The notes: generated from the letters alone by a model not told the origin. A DNA stretch of 64,000 nt from Marthasterias glacialis (GCA_911728455.2 OU452230.1:3584300-3648299), one strand, 5' to 3'; shown: positions 25,635-37,461, counted from the stretch's first letter. Translations and numbers: made by a program.

Positions 25635-26280
25635 GGGCCCAATTTCATAGAGCTGCTTAACGGCCGATTTTGTGCTTACTGTGCGATTTCCAGTTCATAG
25701 CGCTGCTAACCGTAAGCACAAGAAAAGGCATGCTAACCTTCCGGTGCTTTACTATAGGAAGATGAATGATGTAGCGATGCAAATCCATGGTGAACGTGCA
25801 AGCTGCCCGCCTAATTTTCTTGCTAACCTGCAAATGTTTCTGATATAGTTAGCAAGAAAATTTGCTTACCAGTAAGCAGCGCTAAGAAATTGGGCTCTGA
25901 TCTGCCCACTGGCCTAGAGACGTCTGCTGACTAGGCATAAGGCTAACATGAATTTTTCAAAGCATAGCTTTAATAAATATTTAAACAATTTTAATTACAA
26001 CAGTGTCCAATTTCATAGCGCTGCTTAACGGTAAATTTTCGTGCTAACTATAGCAGAAAAATTTGCTTATGCTTAAGCGTATTTCACAGGTTGGCACGAA
26101 AATTAGGCGGGCAGCTTGCATTTCACCCAGGATTTGCATTGTTACGTCATTCATTTTCCTATAGTAAGCATCAGAAGGTTAGCACGCCTTTTCCTGTGCT
26201 TACAGTTAGTAGCGCTATGAAATGGACATCGCACAGGAAGCACAAAATCGGCTGTTAAGCAGCTCTATGAAATTGGGCCC
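25635..26280. mobile_element. Head-to-head pair of foldback elements (large inverted repeat)
   Basis: The outer ends are GGGCCCAATTTCATAGAGCT and its exact inverse AGCTCTATGAAATTGGGCCC. Two arms of about 260 bases (25635-25897, 26006-26280) are inverted copies of each other over nearly their full length, about 80-85% identical, around a spacer of about 108 bases. Each arm also has its own inner inverted end (GCAGCGCTAAGAAATTGGG; CCAATTTCATAGCGCTGC). Related pieces lie at 9991-10185 and 27064-27232. Confidence 0.85.
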
Positions 26281-27063
26281 AGATCTAGGCCGAATTTCAT
26301 GGCTCTGCTAACTGCAGAATTCTGCGCTTGCAGAGGCCTGTAAAGCACAAAATTTCATGGGTCGCAAGTTCAGTGTAGAATTTTGTGGGAAGCAATATTT
26401 TATTTAGGCCTACTCTAGTTTTTTAAGTTTAAGTTAAAATAAGAGTTTAAATCCTAGATGTTGTTCACATCGCAAAATACAGGAAAGACTGAAGACTAGC
26501 TCTGTTACTGATTGAAATCAACAAAAGAATTTAATCAGAGCACAGCCGAATTTTAGTTGGTCATTAGTAATGGCGACCATGCATGAACTGAAGTAAACAA
26601 CGCATTTATTGCACTTGCACAGTCCACGCAAGAGAAAACATCATTCAACAACATCAAAAAACAAAACAACTTCCATATTTACAAAACCTTACATCGAACT
26701 CTGTCACATGTGTGTAATATTTATGCCGACAACAAGTTCTCCAACAAGAAACGGTCAAGAGCTAGCTGTCTCAGCTGCTGCTGGTGATGTTTACGTGCGC
26801 AGCCATGTTGGATCGTGTTAGGAGGATTATTGACTGCTGATTTATGTTCGAGGTCGTTTTGTCATAAAACAGCCGTCTGAATATTATTAGTTTTGGTTTG
26901 TCGGGTTGTTAATCCAGGCATGGTGGATTCCTCCGTATGATCCCCAAACCAAATCAAAACACAGAAGCACTTACATTAATTGTATTTGTGTAATTTGGGC
27001 AAATGTTTGAGCTAAGTCCTTCCATTTTAATCCCCTCATCTGGACTTTAAATACATCATGCCT

Positions 27064-27232
27064 GAGCCCAACTTCCTCAAGCTGCTCAATGAGTAGACAA
27101 TTTTACTAAGGGCCTACCACATAAAGACAGTACGTGTAACATGGTATTTTGGATGGTAACCTTATTCTGTTAAGCAAACATGTTGGTGCTTAGCTACTTT
27201 GTTGGTGCTGATGCAGCACTATGAAATGGACC
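27064..27232. mobile_element. Degraded foldback element of the 'AGAGCTGCTTAA' family
   Basis: The ends GAGCCCAACTTCCTCAAGCT and GCAGCACTATGAAATGGACC are worn inverted repeats. The middle (GTACGTGTAACATGGTATTTT, GGTAACCTTATTCTG) matches 9991-10185. Confidence 0.6.
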
Positions 27233-27487
27233 TTTATGCTAATTAAATTCACGCATGCGTACAGACCTTGCTGGTTGGCAAACGCCATTGAAATGTGCAT
27301 AAAGCAGACGCACAAAGCGCGTCACGCGTCACACTTCCATCAGTCCCATGCAAAAGGGCGCACTGTTCCCAAAATGTTGCCAACCAAAATGTAAGTGCGC
27401 ACGTGCGATGTCCATATTACATAAATTTCATGGGAAAGGTCTATTGGGCCCTGGCCTGAACCACCATCCAATAAATTAGTGACTTAC

Positions 27488-27900
27488 CTCCACGCGACCT
27501 TCGTATTCGGTGACCCCTCCCACCAGGCGTATGGCCAGATTTTTAGCCAGTTGATCGCAAGATTCAACGCATCGTTGATCTTTCAGGTACATGTGGTCCT
27601 TGCAGCTTGAGCACACCTTGTTAGTCTCCCCGTCAAAACAGTTGTTGCAATTGTCGTGGCAAACCTCACAGGTCCTACTCCGTGTGTTCCCGTGCATTCC
27701 AGAGCCGCAGTTCTTGACGCATTTGTCTTTGAGGAGGAACCTCGGCGAGTCGCAGGAGAGGCAGAGGTTGGGGCGATCGGTGCAGGTGAGGCACTGGCTA
27801 GCACACAGCTCACACCTATTTGTACCCGGAACTTGGTAGAAACCATCGCCGCACATACTGACGCAGAGCCGGGATTGGTCCGGCCCGGAGCAACGGACGG
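27488..27900 (-). CDS. FU/SRCR mosaic gene, exon 5 (end of SRCR1, two FU repeats, start of SRCR2)
   Basis: This is the largest exon found, encoding about residues 224-361. It begins with AVRC, which supplies the last SRCR1 cysteine. Two furin-like repeats follow: CGDGFYQVPG..C..C..QCLTC..C..C and CGSGMHG..C..C..NCNNC..C..C, each followed by a CV.(N/S)C linker (KCVKNCG, RCVESCD). It then opens SRCR2 with LAIRLVGG, TEYEGRVE. The acceptor is AAACATAG and the donor GAG|GTAAGT. It leaves in phase 0, just after GRVE. The mixed content (end of one domain, two modules, start of the next) shows that exon borders do not match domain borders here. Confidence 0.93.
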
Positions 27901-29342
27901 CTATGTTTGTAATATGGAGATATCAAAACATCAACTTTAAAAAGTGCACCAAGAAAGTCTCGAGAGAAAGAAATCAAAACCGATGTTTTTTTTTCCTTCT
28001 GTGAGAATGAGAAACTGTGTGCGAGTCACGCCTGAATCCACAACTATTCAACACTAATGTTCTATAACATTTTGTGTGAAAATTTACATTAAGCTAGGTC
28101 CGATTTTTGGCCGATTTGACCCAAAGATTTAGAATAGATATTTGTTATAGATTAAAGAAAGTTACAAGCTTTCATCTAAGGTTAGACACGAGAAAAAAAT
28201 CCGCTAATAATTATCGGAAGTTAATTAGAAACTAAAAATGATTGTCGGAATCCCGAGATTAAATCACGTTCACCAGCCATGTACAAACAACTTTTGCATG
28301 CTTCATGATTGTAATCATTGTCCGTGCACGGACATGCGAAAGTTTTTCGTTGTGAAACATCATCATCTGTCCGAATTCGTTCAGAGAAAAAACAAATCTG
28401 AAATTCCTTTTCAGAATGATCGGTGAAAAGAATAAGTTATTATGTCGATGGAGGTGACCAGTGATAAGTATTTTGGTAGCACCCAGATAAACGCAAGGGA
28501 AGAGAATAAAATAGCGATATTAGAATGAAATAATCCAATGGACAAAACGAGTAAATGGTATAATAACCATCGGCCACCCCCCCCCCCCAATAAAAATGAC
28601 TGGCCCTTAGAAAAAAGTAAACAAAATGTATTGAGTACAAGGAGTGAAATACATGTTTTGCTGGTTTTTCTGAAGGCCAAAGAAATTGTAAATCAGTCAG
28701 GAAGAATACCATGCCTGGAGAGGTTTGGCATTGCACACAGGACCGCCCAGCAACATAGGGCTGGGTAGCTCAGTTGGAATAGCTCTCGGTAGCTCAGTTG
28801 GAATAGCGCTCGTATGGTATTCGAGAGGTCGCAGGTTCGAATTCGGCATCAGCAAAATTTTCTTTGCCCACCCTTAAAATTTATATATTATATAATATTT
28901 CCCAGTTAGTTTCCTATATCCTTTCTGTGTAAATCCACGTAAAAAGCTGTATCCATTCGTTTTGTATCCCAGCTACTGCCGTCTACCAGGTTGTTTGCAT
29001 CTTAACCGGGGGTAGTTATCCCTGGCTTATCGGCAGCACGGTTCGGCTTCTGACTGGGCCCCCCGAGAAAAGTGCTTTGGCATTGCACAGGACCGCCCAC
29101 CAACATTGGGCTGGTTAGCTCAGTTGGTTAACGCGCTCGTACGGTATTCGAGAGGTCGCGGGTTCGAGTCCGGCACCAGCCAAATTTTCTTTGCTCACCC
29201 CAATTATTATTTTTATATAATAATAATAATAAATATAATACAACAAATGAAAGAAAAAGTTCCCCGCTTTTAAGTCTCTTCCACCTGGTGGAGATTTCGT
29301 GCGTAATCCCAAACAATGTGAAAGAGCACATCAGCCACTAAC
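27901..29342 (-). other. Intron 4 of the FU/SRCR gene
   Basis: The right half is a tandem pair of tRNA-like SINE units (28720-29260). A C tract lies at 28577-28588. Nothing else was recognised. Confidence 0.75.
28727..29260 (+). mobile_element. Two tandem tRNA-like SINE units, 350 bp apart
   Basis: TTTGGCATTGCACA..GGACCGCCCA leads into a tRNA-like head at 28758 and again at 29108. Each has GTAGCTCAGTTGG or TTAGCTCAGTTGG (A box) and GGTTCGA(A/G)T(T/C)CGGCA (B box), then AAATTTTCTTTGC.CACCC. The first head has an internal 24-bp duplication. The second (29109-29181) has a perfect seven-pair acceptor stem (GGCTGGT/ACCAGCC), but its D, anticodon and T stems carry mismatches and no clear anticodon loop. 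I therefore call it SINE-derived, not a working tRNA. Confidence 0.78.
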
Positions 29343-29516
29343 CCGCATCTTCATTATGAGCGCAGTTGTGTCTTCCCCACGTAAGGTGTGGACAGAACTC
29401 CAGTTTGAGCTCCACGCCTCGGCACTTTAAGTCATCCAAGTGAATGGGCATACGGGGTGACGCCAAGCCAAACGTAGTATCCGGATCCGATACGCTCAGG
29501 GCTTTCTGAGCGGAGC
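29343..29516 (-). CDS. FU/SRCR mosaic gene, exon 4 (SRCR domain 1, C-terminal half)
   Basis: This exon encodes about residues 166-224. It carries the C-terminal SRCR signature: PIHLDDLKCRG, LEFCPH, WGRHNCAHNEDA. With exon 3 the domain has six cysteines, the group A pattern, and the split over two exons fits group A. It lacks the usual AxFGxGxGPI stretch: the equivalent segment reads FGLASPRMPIHL, so the glycine-rich loop is changed. The acceptor is TAATACAG and the donor GCGG|GTTAGT. Entry and exit are both phase 1, so SRCR1 forms a phase-symmetric module from its middle. Confidence 0.93.
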
Positions 29517-29811
29517 CTGTATTAGAAATCGATAGATAGAGAAAATCGATAAAAGAAACTGATGTTAGAAGAACCACAACCACAGTGACCATTTATGTTT
29601 TGTTCTTCGACGGTAAAAACATTGTGCTTTCTTTTCTTGGATACTAATAACACTTGGCATAATAATAATCGAAATATGTGCGAGTTCCGTTTTCAACAAG
29701 CTCTTAAAAGCAGCGTCACCCACTAAACCACTGTGACCAGGGTTTCCAGTTGCTATCCGATATAACATAATTATTGGATAAAGTCACGAGATAGAGTTCA
29801 AAGATACATAC

Positions 29812-29996
29812 CCAGCTGCAGTTCACGGCAAACCACATGAGCATCGTCAAGGTTCCATTCATCATCACAAATTGTTCCCCAAGCCCCTTCGTGCAGTATC
29901 TCTACTCTTCCTTCAAACATATCGGTTCCTCCCGCTAGCCGTAGTCTGCTCCTAGCCGGCCCTCGAGAAAACTTGCTTCCACAGTCCTTCACACAC
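29812..29996 (-). CDS. FU/SRCR mosaic gene, exon 3 (SRCR domain 1, N-terminal half)
   Basis: This exon encodes about residues 104-166. It opens with the last part of an FU repeat ([10 protein letters not shown]) and continues into an SRCR domain: [36 protein letters not shown]. These are the hallmark N-terminal SRCR motifs (RL.GG, GRVE, WGT.CDD.W, VVCR.LG). The acceptor is ACCACTGCAG and the donor CTGG|GTATGT. It leaves in phase 1 and its last base joins GC of exon 4 to make Gly. SRCR domains are extracellular ligand-binding modules of innate immune and adhesion proteins. A 295-base intron (29517-29811) separates it from exon 4; I see nothing of note inside that intron. Confidence 0.93.
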
Positions 29997-32900
29997 CTGC
30001 AGTGGTGTTCAAGGGAAACAGAATTTTAAAGAACTGCTTGAAAAGCGCCTACGTCAACCAGTGCTTATATTGGATCTCTGATTATTGTTACACACAGAGA
30101 ATGATGAGAATATCCGACTTAGACTATGAATGACTAATTAATGCTAATTCTGTGTTAATATTATGAAATGACAAATTAATGTAAATGTTAAGTAAAAATA
30201 TCGGTCTCTCGAATAATTTAGAACCACAAAACATTAATTTAAAAACAAAAAAATTAGACACGCAGCTACACTTTCAATATTTGCACACTGACACTCTTTA
30301 AAAAGCATTATTCAAAATATAAAGAAGAAATAAATAAATAAATAAAAAATACAAACAGCACAATAAAGTCTGCATATTTTTCATATCAACACTTTACCCC
30401 CAAATCAAACGGTTGTTCATTATAGTAGATATTTAGGAAACTTTTTTTTTAAATTGTGTATGTATTTTTTTGTTTATCTTAACGTTTTCTGTTTTATAAA
30501 AATCATCTTCGTGGTGACATGGCTATCATCAACAAATAAAACTGTTATTATTATCATTGTAAACTTCGGAAAAATAAAAAAAATATTTTGGAGATTTAAC
30601 TGGAGAAATGTGCCAGTAACAACGTTTTTTTGTTTTAGGTCAATTATTTAAAAAATACAATTAGCTTTAAGAAACCTTATACATGTTTATTTGTGCTTAG
30701 TGATCATGCTTTTGTACCAAATATTTACCATTGGGCTCTACCGAATCAAGACAGCTGATAATTTGGTATGTGTCGATGGACACACACCCGAAAAACATAT
30801 AAGTATTGTTTTTGTTACTTATAGTGATACGGTTTTATTCCAAATTCTCTTCCTTATGCGAAGAATAACAAACGCCTGAAATATTACGTAAGATTTTACT
30901 CATTATACAATGTCATATCTTTCCCATTGATAGTTGAAACCAAACACTAAGCAATGACCGCGGGGCAAAGAAAAAGAAATCACGTCTCAGTCACAGACTG
31001 CTGGGTATTATACCCGTCAATTATTTACTCAGTTTTTTCTTTTTGTTATGACGTCGTTTAGTCATGGGGACGAGAAAGCCTTTTGACGTCACGCGGATGG
31101 TTTCCTCCAACGCCATCTTCATACCCAGCCTCCGCCTATTGAACACGATCAATATCTAAAAGAAATGTCTGTTTAATCTGCTGCAAATGTATTACTACGT
31201 CTACGTTCTCATGCAGAGTACGCACGTGGTTTACCGGTAGAAATGCACGTCGTAGGTAGAAAGCAGACTTAAAGTAAACGTTGCCTTTGGATTGGGCGCT
31301 TTGGGCTGTAAAAAGCGTTTGTTATGAAATGAATATGGTTGGGAAAGATATTTTAAAAGTAGAATATAATGATTTACACAAATATCTATTGAAAGTGTGT
31401 GGCTTTTTGTTTGGTTTAATTTCGTGACAAAACACGGCCCGCCATTTTATACAACTCAATTTCGACTCCACGAAATGGCAGACCGTATGTTTATTATATA
31501 GAGAGTGGTTCTTGCTGGTTGTATTTCTGAGATGCAAATTTATGTATTTTTAATCACTTCTCATTAATTACAACAAACTTTCTTTGTTTTATTGCATGAA
31601 CAGCTCTTAAAAAGCATAAGGAGCAATTCCAAACAGCAACATTCTAAGAGATCTGAAGGCAATTGACGGAAACAAAAATATTAAGTTTCAATTTAAAAGG
31701 TCACTCATTATAAAGTTCATATCAGTACTAATCCTCAAAATGAAACAATTTCGTCTAAAAATATTTTTAAAGTCGATAAAATAGCATTTATGAAAGCCAT
31801 CACTAATCACGCAGTGGCTTCTTATTTAGATTGCTGCATTCGAAACAAGCACAATAACGTGACAGAAAAAAAAACATAAACCGTCTCTCGTTCTTCTAAC
31901 TTGAACACGACCATCAAACAATGAGGAATTTCTTGAGAGATGGTGTTTTTATTGAAATATAATATAATTATATGAGCATGCTCTTCCAAAAATCAGTGGT
32001 CTTTCTCTTTAAGTAGTACTACACCCACGCACGTCGTATATCTGGTCCTCAGGGTACGAGATCACGGCTCTGAAGTGACGCAACCATTTTGTGAAAATAT
32101 ATCATATTAAGGTAATGCGAAGGCGCTAATGGGTTTTAATGGTTAGTAGTATATAGGTCAGTAAGTAGCACCTAGAAGGAAACTTCATCTCACTCAGTAA
32201 TAGCAAACATGTCATGGGCCTATGTGTTTAAAATATTTAGACTTATTACTACACAAATTACGCAATTCTAATTGTTTATTTAGGGTGACCGGATTATCCA
32301 GCTTTAACTTGCGTCTTGAGTTTAAGTCTTAAAGTTTACCGACATTTATCAAAGTTCAAACTAAAAAAAGCCATAAGTATATCCAACAAAAGCTATTACC
32401 TTACCCCCCCCCCCATCCCGCCATGAAAATATTTCTGGCTATACGCCACACCTTTTTGGCATTTTGTTGAAGTGCCATTAACTCTGAAGTTTGAAATTCA
32501 ATTCTGTGACACAAAACGAACGGTATCACAATTATTTTGACGTCACACTTTTTTTGCCACAATGTGATTTGCGCACGTTGACAAATGCAAACCCACATCA
32601 CTCCCAGGAATCCTTTTCTCTGACGTCACGGCTTGTTTTTTGTTTGTTTGATTGCGTGAATTCATATGGATCCAACTGCACACTTCAGTTGGCGTGAATC
32701 AATTTAGTACCACGTTACGGTTTAATCGGACATTTAGGTCGTCAATGGAAATGGGGAAAAATGGGCAAAATTATTGATAACTAATTTGAAGTGAAGCCAT
32801 TAGACCATTGTCATCATGGATCATCTATCGTTCAAAACGTAAATAGATGTATAAAACTGAATGGAATGAATCCAGTGAGGTTGTTGTCGTTGATTGTGGC

Positions 32901-33108
32901 GGTGGTGATGGTTGTGGTTGTGGGGGTCTGCACCGTGGATGTGTTTTTCTTTTTGGCGACCATTCAAGGTGTCGTGAAAATAGTAGTGAAAGTAACAGAT
33001 CCCTTTCGGTACCGTATAGTGTTTATTGATGGGACCGTGGTCTACCCCTTGTAAGAAACAATTTATGCCACATTTTCATTTTTTATGAAAAAGCATGGAA
33101 ATCGTTAC
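29997..33108 (-). other. Intron 2 of the FU/SRCR gene
   Basis: No gene was recognised. It is AT-rich with short low-complexity tracts (AAATAAATAAAT near 30330; C tract near 32405). Several DNA stretches have CRE-like TGACGTCA-type motifs (near 31083, 32538 and 32620), which I cannot interpret alone. Confidence 0.7.
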
Positions 33109-33334
33109 CTATTTCCCAGCAAATAGTTGGGCTCAGAGCAGCTCGTGCACAGGGTAGAAGTTTCAACACACGTGAGGCACACCGACGAGTCGCACGGCTG
33201 GCAGGACTTGGTGACCGAGTCCCCGTAGAATCCTGGGCCGCAGTGTTCCACACAACGATGACCCTCGTCGGGGTATGACACCTTCATATATGTCCCGCTT
33301 ACACATTGTGATGGCTGACTACTCGGTGACGTTT
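33109..33334 (-). CDS. FU/SRCR mosaic gene, exon 2 (furin-like Cys-rich repeat)
   Basis: This exon encodes about residues 29-103. A short Ser/Thr/Pro/Gln linker (ETSPSSQPSQ) leads into a cysteine-rich module with the FU spacing: CVEHCGPGFYGD, then CQPC, CLTC, CTSC and YLLGNR. The pattern CV..CG.GFY...C..C...C..C......C..C is that of furin-like repeats seen in proprotein convertases and growth-factor receptors, where they mediate extracellular protein contacts. The acceptor is ACTCTGACAG and the donor AG|GTAACG. It enters in phase 1 and leaves in phase 2. The split AG+G codon gives Arg, so the repeat runs on without a break into RCVKDCG of exon 3. Family assignment is secure. The exact partner or ligand is unknown. 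Confidence 0.92.
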
Positions 33335-33489
33335 CTGTCAGAGTTTCCAGAAAGTCAAAGGAAAATTAGTTTTTTGGATTTTTGTTTTTACAATCAAAAT
33401 GACTGAAGTAGAGGTTCGTCATGCTGCGGACATTTTTTGGTTGCAAGAACGGTAATAGCAAAAATAATTAATTAAAAAAAAAGGAAACA

Positions 33490-33728
33490 CACTCTAAAAA
33501 CCCCAGGGTCAGAATTGACCCGGATCCTGAGTCCCAGGGGACCTGACCAATTTCTTGGTCAGGCTGACCCGGAAACTGGTTAAAAATAGAATTTTGACTC
33601 GGATTCTGCGTCAGTCTAACCCTTTTATGGGTCATGTTGGCACACAGATTCCAAGTCATACTGACCCAGAAATGGGTCAGGCTCAATGGGACACGGATTC
33701 CGAGTCAATTCTGACCCGGGAGTTTTAA
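33490..33728. mobile_element. Foldback element with internal GACCC repeats
   Basis: CCCCAGGGTCAGAATTGACC at the left is inverted as AATTCTGACCCGGGAG at the right. Inside, variations of GGGTCAG and CTGACCC alternate, so several hairpins are possible. Confidence 0.75.
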
Positions 33729-33789
33729 TATCCCATAATAGGCCATTTCTTTCCTCCCAGCCTCGGTATGGTTGTATTGGTTTTAACGC

Positions 33790-34010
33790 TACTGGCTTGC
33801 AGGCCACGGTCCTCCCTTGTTCTGAACCCAGAACCTCCCCGATATTACAACCCAGGAGGTTTGCAGACTCTGTACATCACCAGAAATACAAAACTACAGG
33901 TTTGGACACAATGTGGATTATTTCTTTCTCCATTTGGTGATTGCTTTACTTCTTTCAAGACAATATGAATGCTCAAGGAGATTTTGATAAAATCCTGAAA
34001 TTAGGAAAAA
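33790..34010 (+). repeat. Dispersed repeat, copy 2 (partner at 5230-5450)
   Basis: It shares GAACCTCCC.GAT.TTACAA, ATCACCAGAAATACAAAACT and TTGGTGATTGCTTTACTTCT with the first copy. Its end, AGGAAAAATCCTGAGAAG, is an approximate inverse of a stretch near the start of copy 1, which suggests short inverted ends. Confidence 0.72.
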
Positions 34011-34229
34011 TCCTGAGAAGTCTCATGCCTGATTGTAGGAATAATAAATCCAAAACGATTTGGGTTTATGAAGTGGCTATACTCATATGCAGAAAGACAT
34101 CCGTATGAATCATTTTCAAACTAAATACATTTATGAATTCAGAATGTAAAACCCAAAGGGGCTCCGATGTCAAATTCAATTTTGTGATGTACTCATTTCC
34201 AAATAAAAAGAGTCATCTTTCTTTATTAA

Positions 34230-34581
34230 AGTCTCTAACCTCACGTTAAAACGGTGTAAAAATGCCATTGTATTTGATACCCTTGCAGTGCGAAATTTGT
34301 CAACATCCTAAAAAATTCCCATAACGTCACATTTCAAATAATTATAATATAGGTCTGAACATTTTTGTACACGGGGACATCTTAGATTCGTTCCTGACTG
34401 TCCATGATATTAAAACGGCGTTGAATTTGACCTAATGACTGGCGAAAAAGTCCTCCTTGGAATGTCCAGACCCATTTGTTGTTGACATCAAGTGATGTCA
34501 TGTTTCAATTTTTCACTCTGATCTGAAAGAGTATCGAATACAATGGCATTTTACACCATTTTAACGTGAGGTTAGAGACTT
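34230..34581. mobile_element. Foldback element, about 350 bp
   Basis: AGTCTCTAACCTCACGTTAA at the left is inverted as TTAACGTGAGGTTAGAGACT at the right. The arms are about 50 bases and nearly perfect (including AATGCCATTGTAT). The interior is non-coding. Confidence 0.88.
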
Positions 34582-34742
34582 GCAATTTTCTTTGCAGGTT
34601 CCATTGAGACTCTATCTATTGGAAAATGAGTGTACCGCAAGACATAATTTGACCTTGGGGCCCCCTCTCCATTGTACATTTAAAACATTATAGAAAGGAA
34701 CGGCTGTTGATTTTTACTCTCTGAATTCAAAAGATTGAAAAT

Positions 34743-35506
34743 CCACTCGTTTTGTCCGCCATACCACTCTTGCAAAGAGCCACATGGCGGAAGACTCTTT
34801 TTTAGATTGAAAGACGGGGTTTTTCAGCTTGAATCAGAGTGAAGTTCGCTCAAATTTCACTCAAAAAGTGAGATTCACTATTAAAAGAGCCAAACTGAGA
34901 CCACTCGGGCGAGAGAGTGACATTTTCACTCTTGTACATTTTTCATTTTGATGTATTCTAAACTTCACGTCTGGCATGCCATATTTTCAGAAAGACTGTT
35001 TATAAAACAAGTTTGTTTTCTTGTAAAGAATGTATTGTATGTAATGTATTGTAAACGTGTAGTCAATTATTTTCAAAATGTCGGGTACACACAAAAGTCA
35101 TCAAGGTAATTTCCATAAAATTACTTCTAATCTCACGATAGCTTATCGTTGTGAAAGCAAAGCATTAAGAGGAACTTGACATTGAATTAAATTTGATTAA
35201 TTAATGAGTTGAAACATGATTGCTGGCGATCGGGAAAAATAATGGACACTTTTCAGAAAGCTTACTGGTAGTTAGTTCTAACAAACCTGAAAAATGTGAA
35301 AAAATACTATCTAAAAAGAGTGAAAATTTCTCTCTCTCTCACATGAGTGGTGTAATTTCTTTTCAGAGTGAAACTCACTGCGCAGCACCCTTTTGAGTGA
35401 AATTGGAGCGAATTTTCATGTTAAAAGTACCCGTCTTTCACTCTAAAAGAGTTGTCCACCATTATGGCTCTTTGAAAGAGTGGTAATGGCGGACAAAACG
35501 AGTGGT
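34743..35506. mobile_element. Foldback element, about 760 bp
   Basis: CCACTCGTTTTGTCCGCCAT at the left is inverted at the right as ATGGCGGACAAAACGAGTGG. The arms extend for over 100 bases (through GAAAGACGGG and CTCAAATTTCACTC). The centre has repeated AGAGTGA / TCACTCT words. No transposase frame, so non-autonomous. Confidence 0.88.
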
Positions 35507-36689
35507 TATCCATTCTACTTTTACATTTTAGTGAGTAAGCATTTGTGTTGAAATAATGTAATGTGCTTAGAAAACTGTCCCATCGATCCCGTTTTTCCCT
35601 ACTTTTTTATTTTGTTTTTACTTGCCATGTCGAACTATAGCACACAAAAAACGTGATCACACCATCTTTATTATTTATTAAATGTACGCAGGTTATTTTA
35701 GGCGGTGTGTTAAAAACAAGAGGATTGAGAAATGAAATATCTTTTCCAGAATTTCATCAGGTATCATATATACCTTTCATCTTAGTATGTGTATAGTTAT
35801 GATAACAATGTAATAAGACTGGATTTAAAATATATATATATATATTTTCATGAATGGCTCCAATAAAAGCTGCGGGTATATTTAAATAATTATATATATA
35901 TATATATATAAAATAAAAAAATAAATAAAAAAAAAACGGACTGGAACAGCTGTGGAATTTTGTCAAACAAAACATATGCAGTTGTGTCGTGTCTATAAAA
36001 AGAAAGAAAATCCTGACGTATTATAAAGGAACATCGATTATTGTGGAATTTAAATGAATGAATTTAAGTGAAATAGTACAACCAATACTTTACATTCACT
36101 AATCAAACGTAATTGAAGCAGCAGTGACGTTTACAGGCGACCGTGTTGCGTAAACAAGAGCCATCAAGCAACATAATTGCGTTAACTTCTCAGAAACTAC
36201 GTAGAAAGAAATTATTGCACATTATTATTGAGGGGAATTCTGTGTAAAAAGTTCACGTTTATTGTAAGCCGATTAGGCTATCTTAAAATGCACATGCAAA
36301 TGCACAAGAAATCTCAAAATGCTGTGCAACTATTGGGTTAGATCTATCTGTTTTGTTTACTTGCCTATATATTCTCTACAGAAATAAACTCTAATGACGC
36401 AAGATTTATTTGTTGACATAAATGAACCTAATCTTCAGAAACTTTGCCATGTTTTTTATTTTTATTTTTATTTATTTTGTGATTGTTTTATTTTTTTTTA
36501 AACGATGAGATGGCACTCTGACGCGAACCAGAAAATGCAAAGTGTCTTACTGAATCAAGTTGAATCATCACCACAAATGTGAAAGTTTCAAAGTTGGCTC
36601 AAAAGAAGTGCAAGCCGAGTTTTCCCAAGCACATTGAAGCAGTTTTAAAAACACAGTGGATATACACATTTATATTAACCAAACCAAAG

Positions 36690-37040
36690 TTAAAGCCCAA
36701 GCTCAACATTGGTAAACTGACTGCAAATGCTTCCATTCTTTGCACAAATCAAGACATATGTGATAAACACCAACCTGTGAAAATGTCAGCTCATTTCGTT
36801 GTTTCATTTGCGAGTAAAAGGTAGAAATGCATTCAGTATTTCTGTACACATTCATACAGGCCAGAGTTTTCGTCTCACTGAGACGAAAACTGATTTTGGA
36901 TCTTTTTTCATTTATTATTTAAAAAAACGATATCACTTCAGGCAGAAATATTTCAAGGAAAGTTTTCTACCATCATTATGTTTATACCATCTAAGGTATA
37001 TGTAGATCTGTGAACATTTATGCTTTTCTTCTTAGATGGG
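36690..37040. mobile_element. Foldback element with TTAA end (copy 2; partner at 8011-8361)
   Basis: It starts TTAAAGCCCAAGCTCAACAT and keeps the palindrome GTTTTCGTCTCACTGAGACG and the CACTTCAGGCAGAAATATTT stretch of copy 1. The right terminal repeat is missing: it breaks off after CTTTTCTTCTTAG. Confidence 0.82.
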
Positions 37041-37405
37041 GTGTTTTAAAAACAGGCAACCGTGGTGTGCAATAAACTATTTACATAACTATTTCGTCAG
37101 TTAAAAACCAAAACCAAAATAGTCATTGTTGCCTCACTCACACCGACCCTGTTTCATAATATGAAACACCAGTAAAATACTAAAATAATCAAATATAGAG
37201 TTTGAACGATTGTGATTTACTATATTCAACAGACTTTTTCTGAGGAACAATGGCAATAAACAATTGAAAATTTAACAGCTCGAAAATACAGGCAAAAGGA
37301 ACCGAATGCTTTCTAATATAATTTTACTTGCATAAATATGGTGTTATGTGTCATTTCTTCTACCAACGACAATAGTCATTTTACAAGAAAAGAAACGCAG
37401 CAGAA

Positions 37406-37461
37406 ATAAAAAACAAACAAACAAACAAACAAACAAACAAACAAACAAACAAACAAACAAG
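37406..37461 (+). repeat. (AACA)n microsatellite
   Basis: About 13 perfect AACA units. No sign of function. Confidence 0.92.

Noticed and set aside
27583..27940. Other open frames of 82-94 codons over 27583-27940
   Set aside because: They are shadows of exon 5, which carries clear FU and SRCR motifs in its own frame.
29109..29181. A functional tRNA gene with a perfect acceptor stem
   Set aside because: The D, anticodon and T stems have mismatches and no proper seven-base anticodon loop with U33 can be formed. A sibling unit lies 350 bases upstream with the same flanks, so it is a SINE head.
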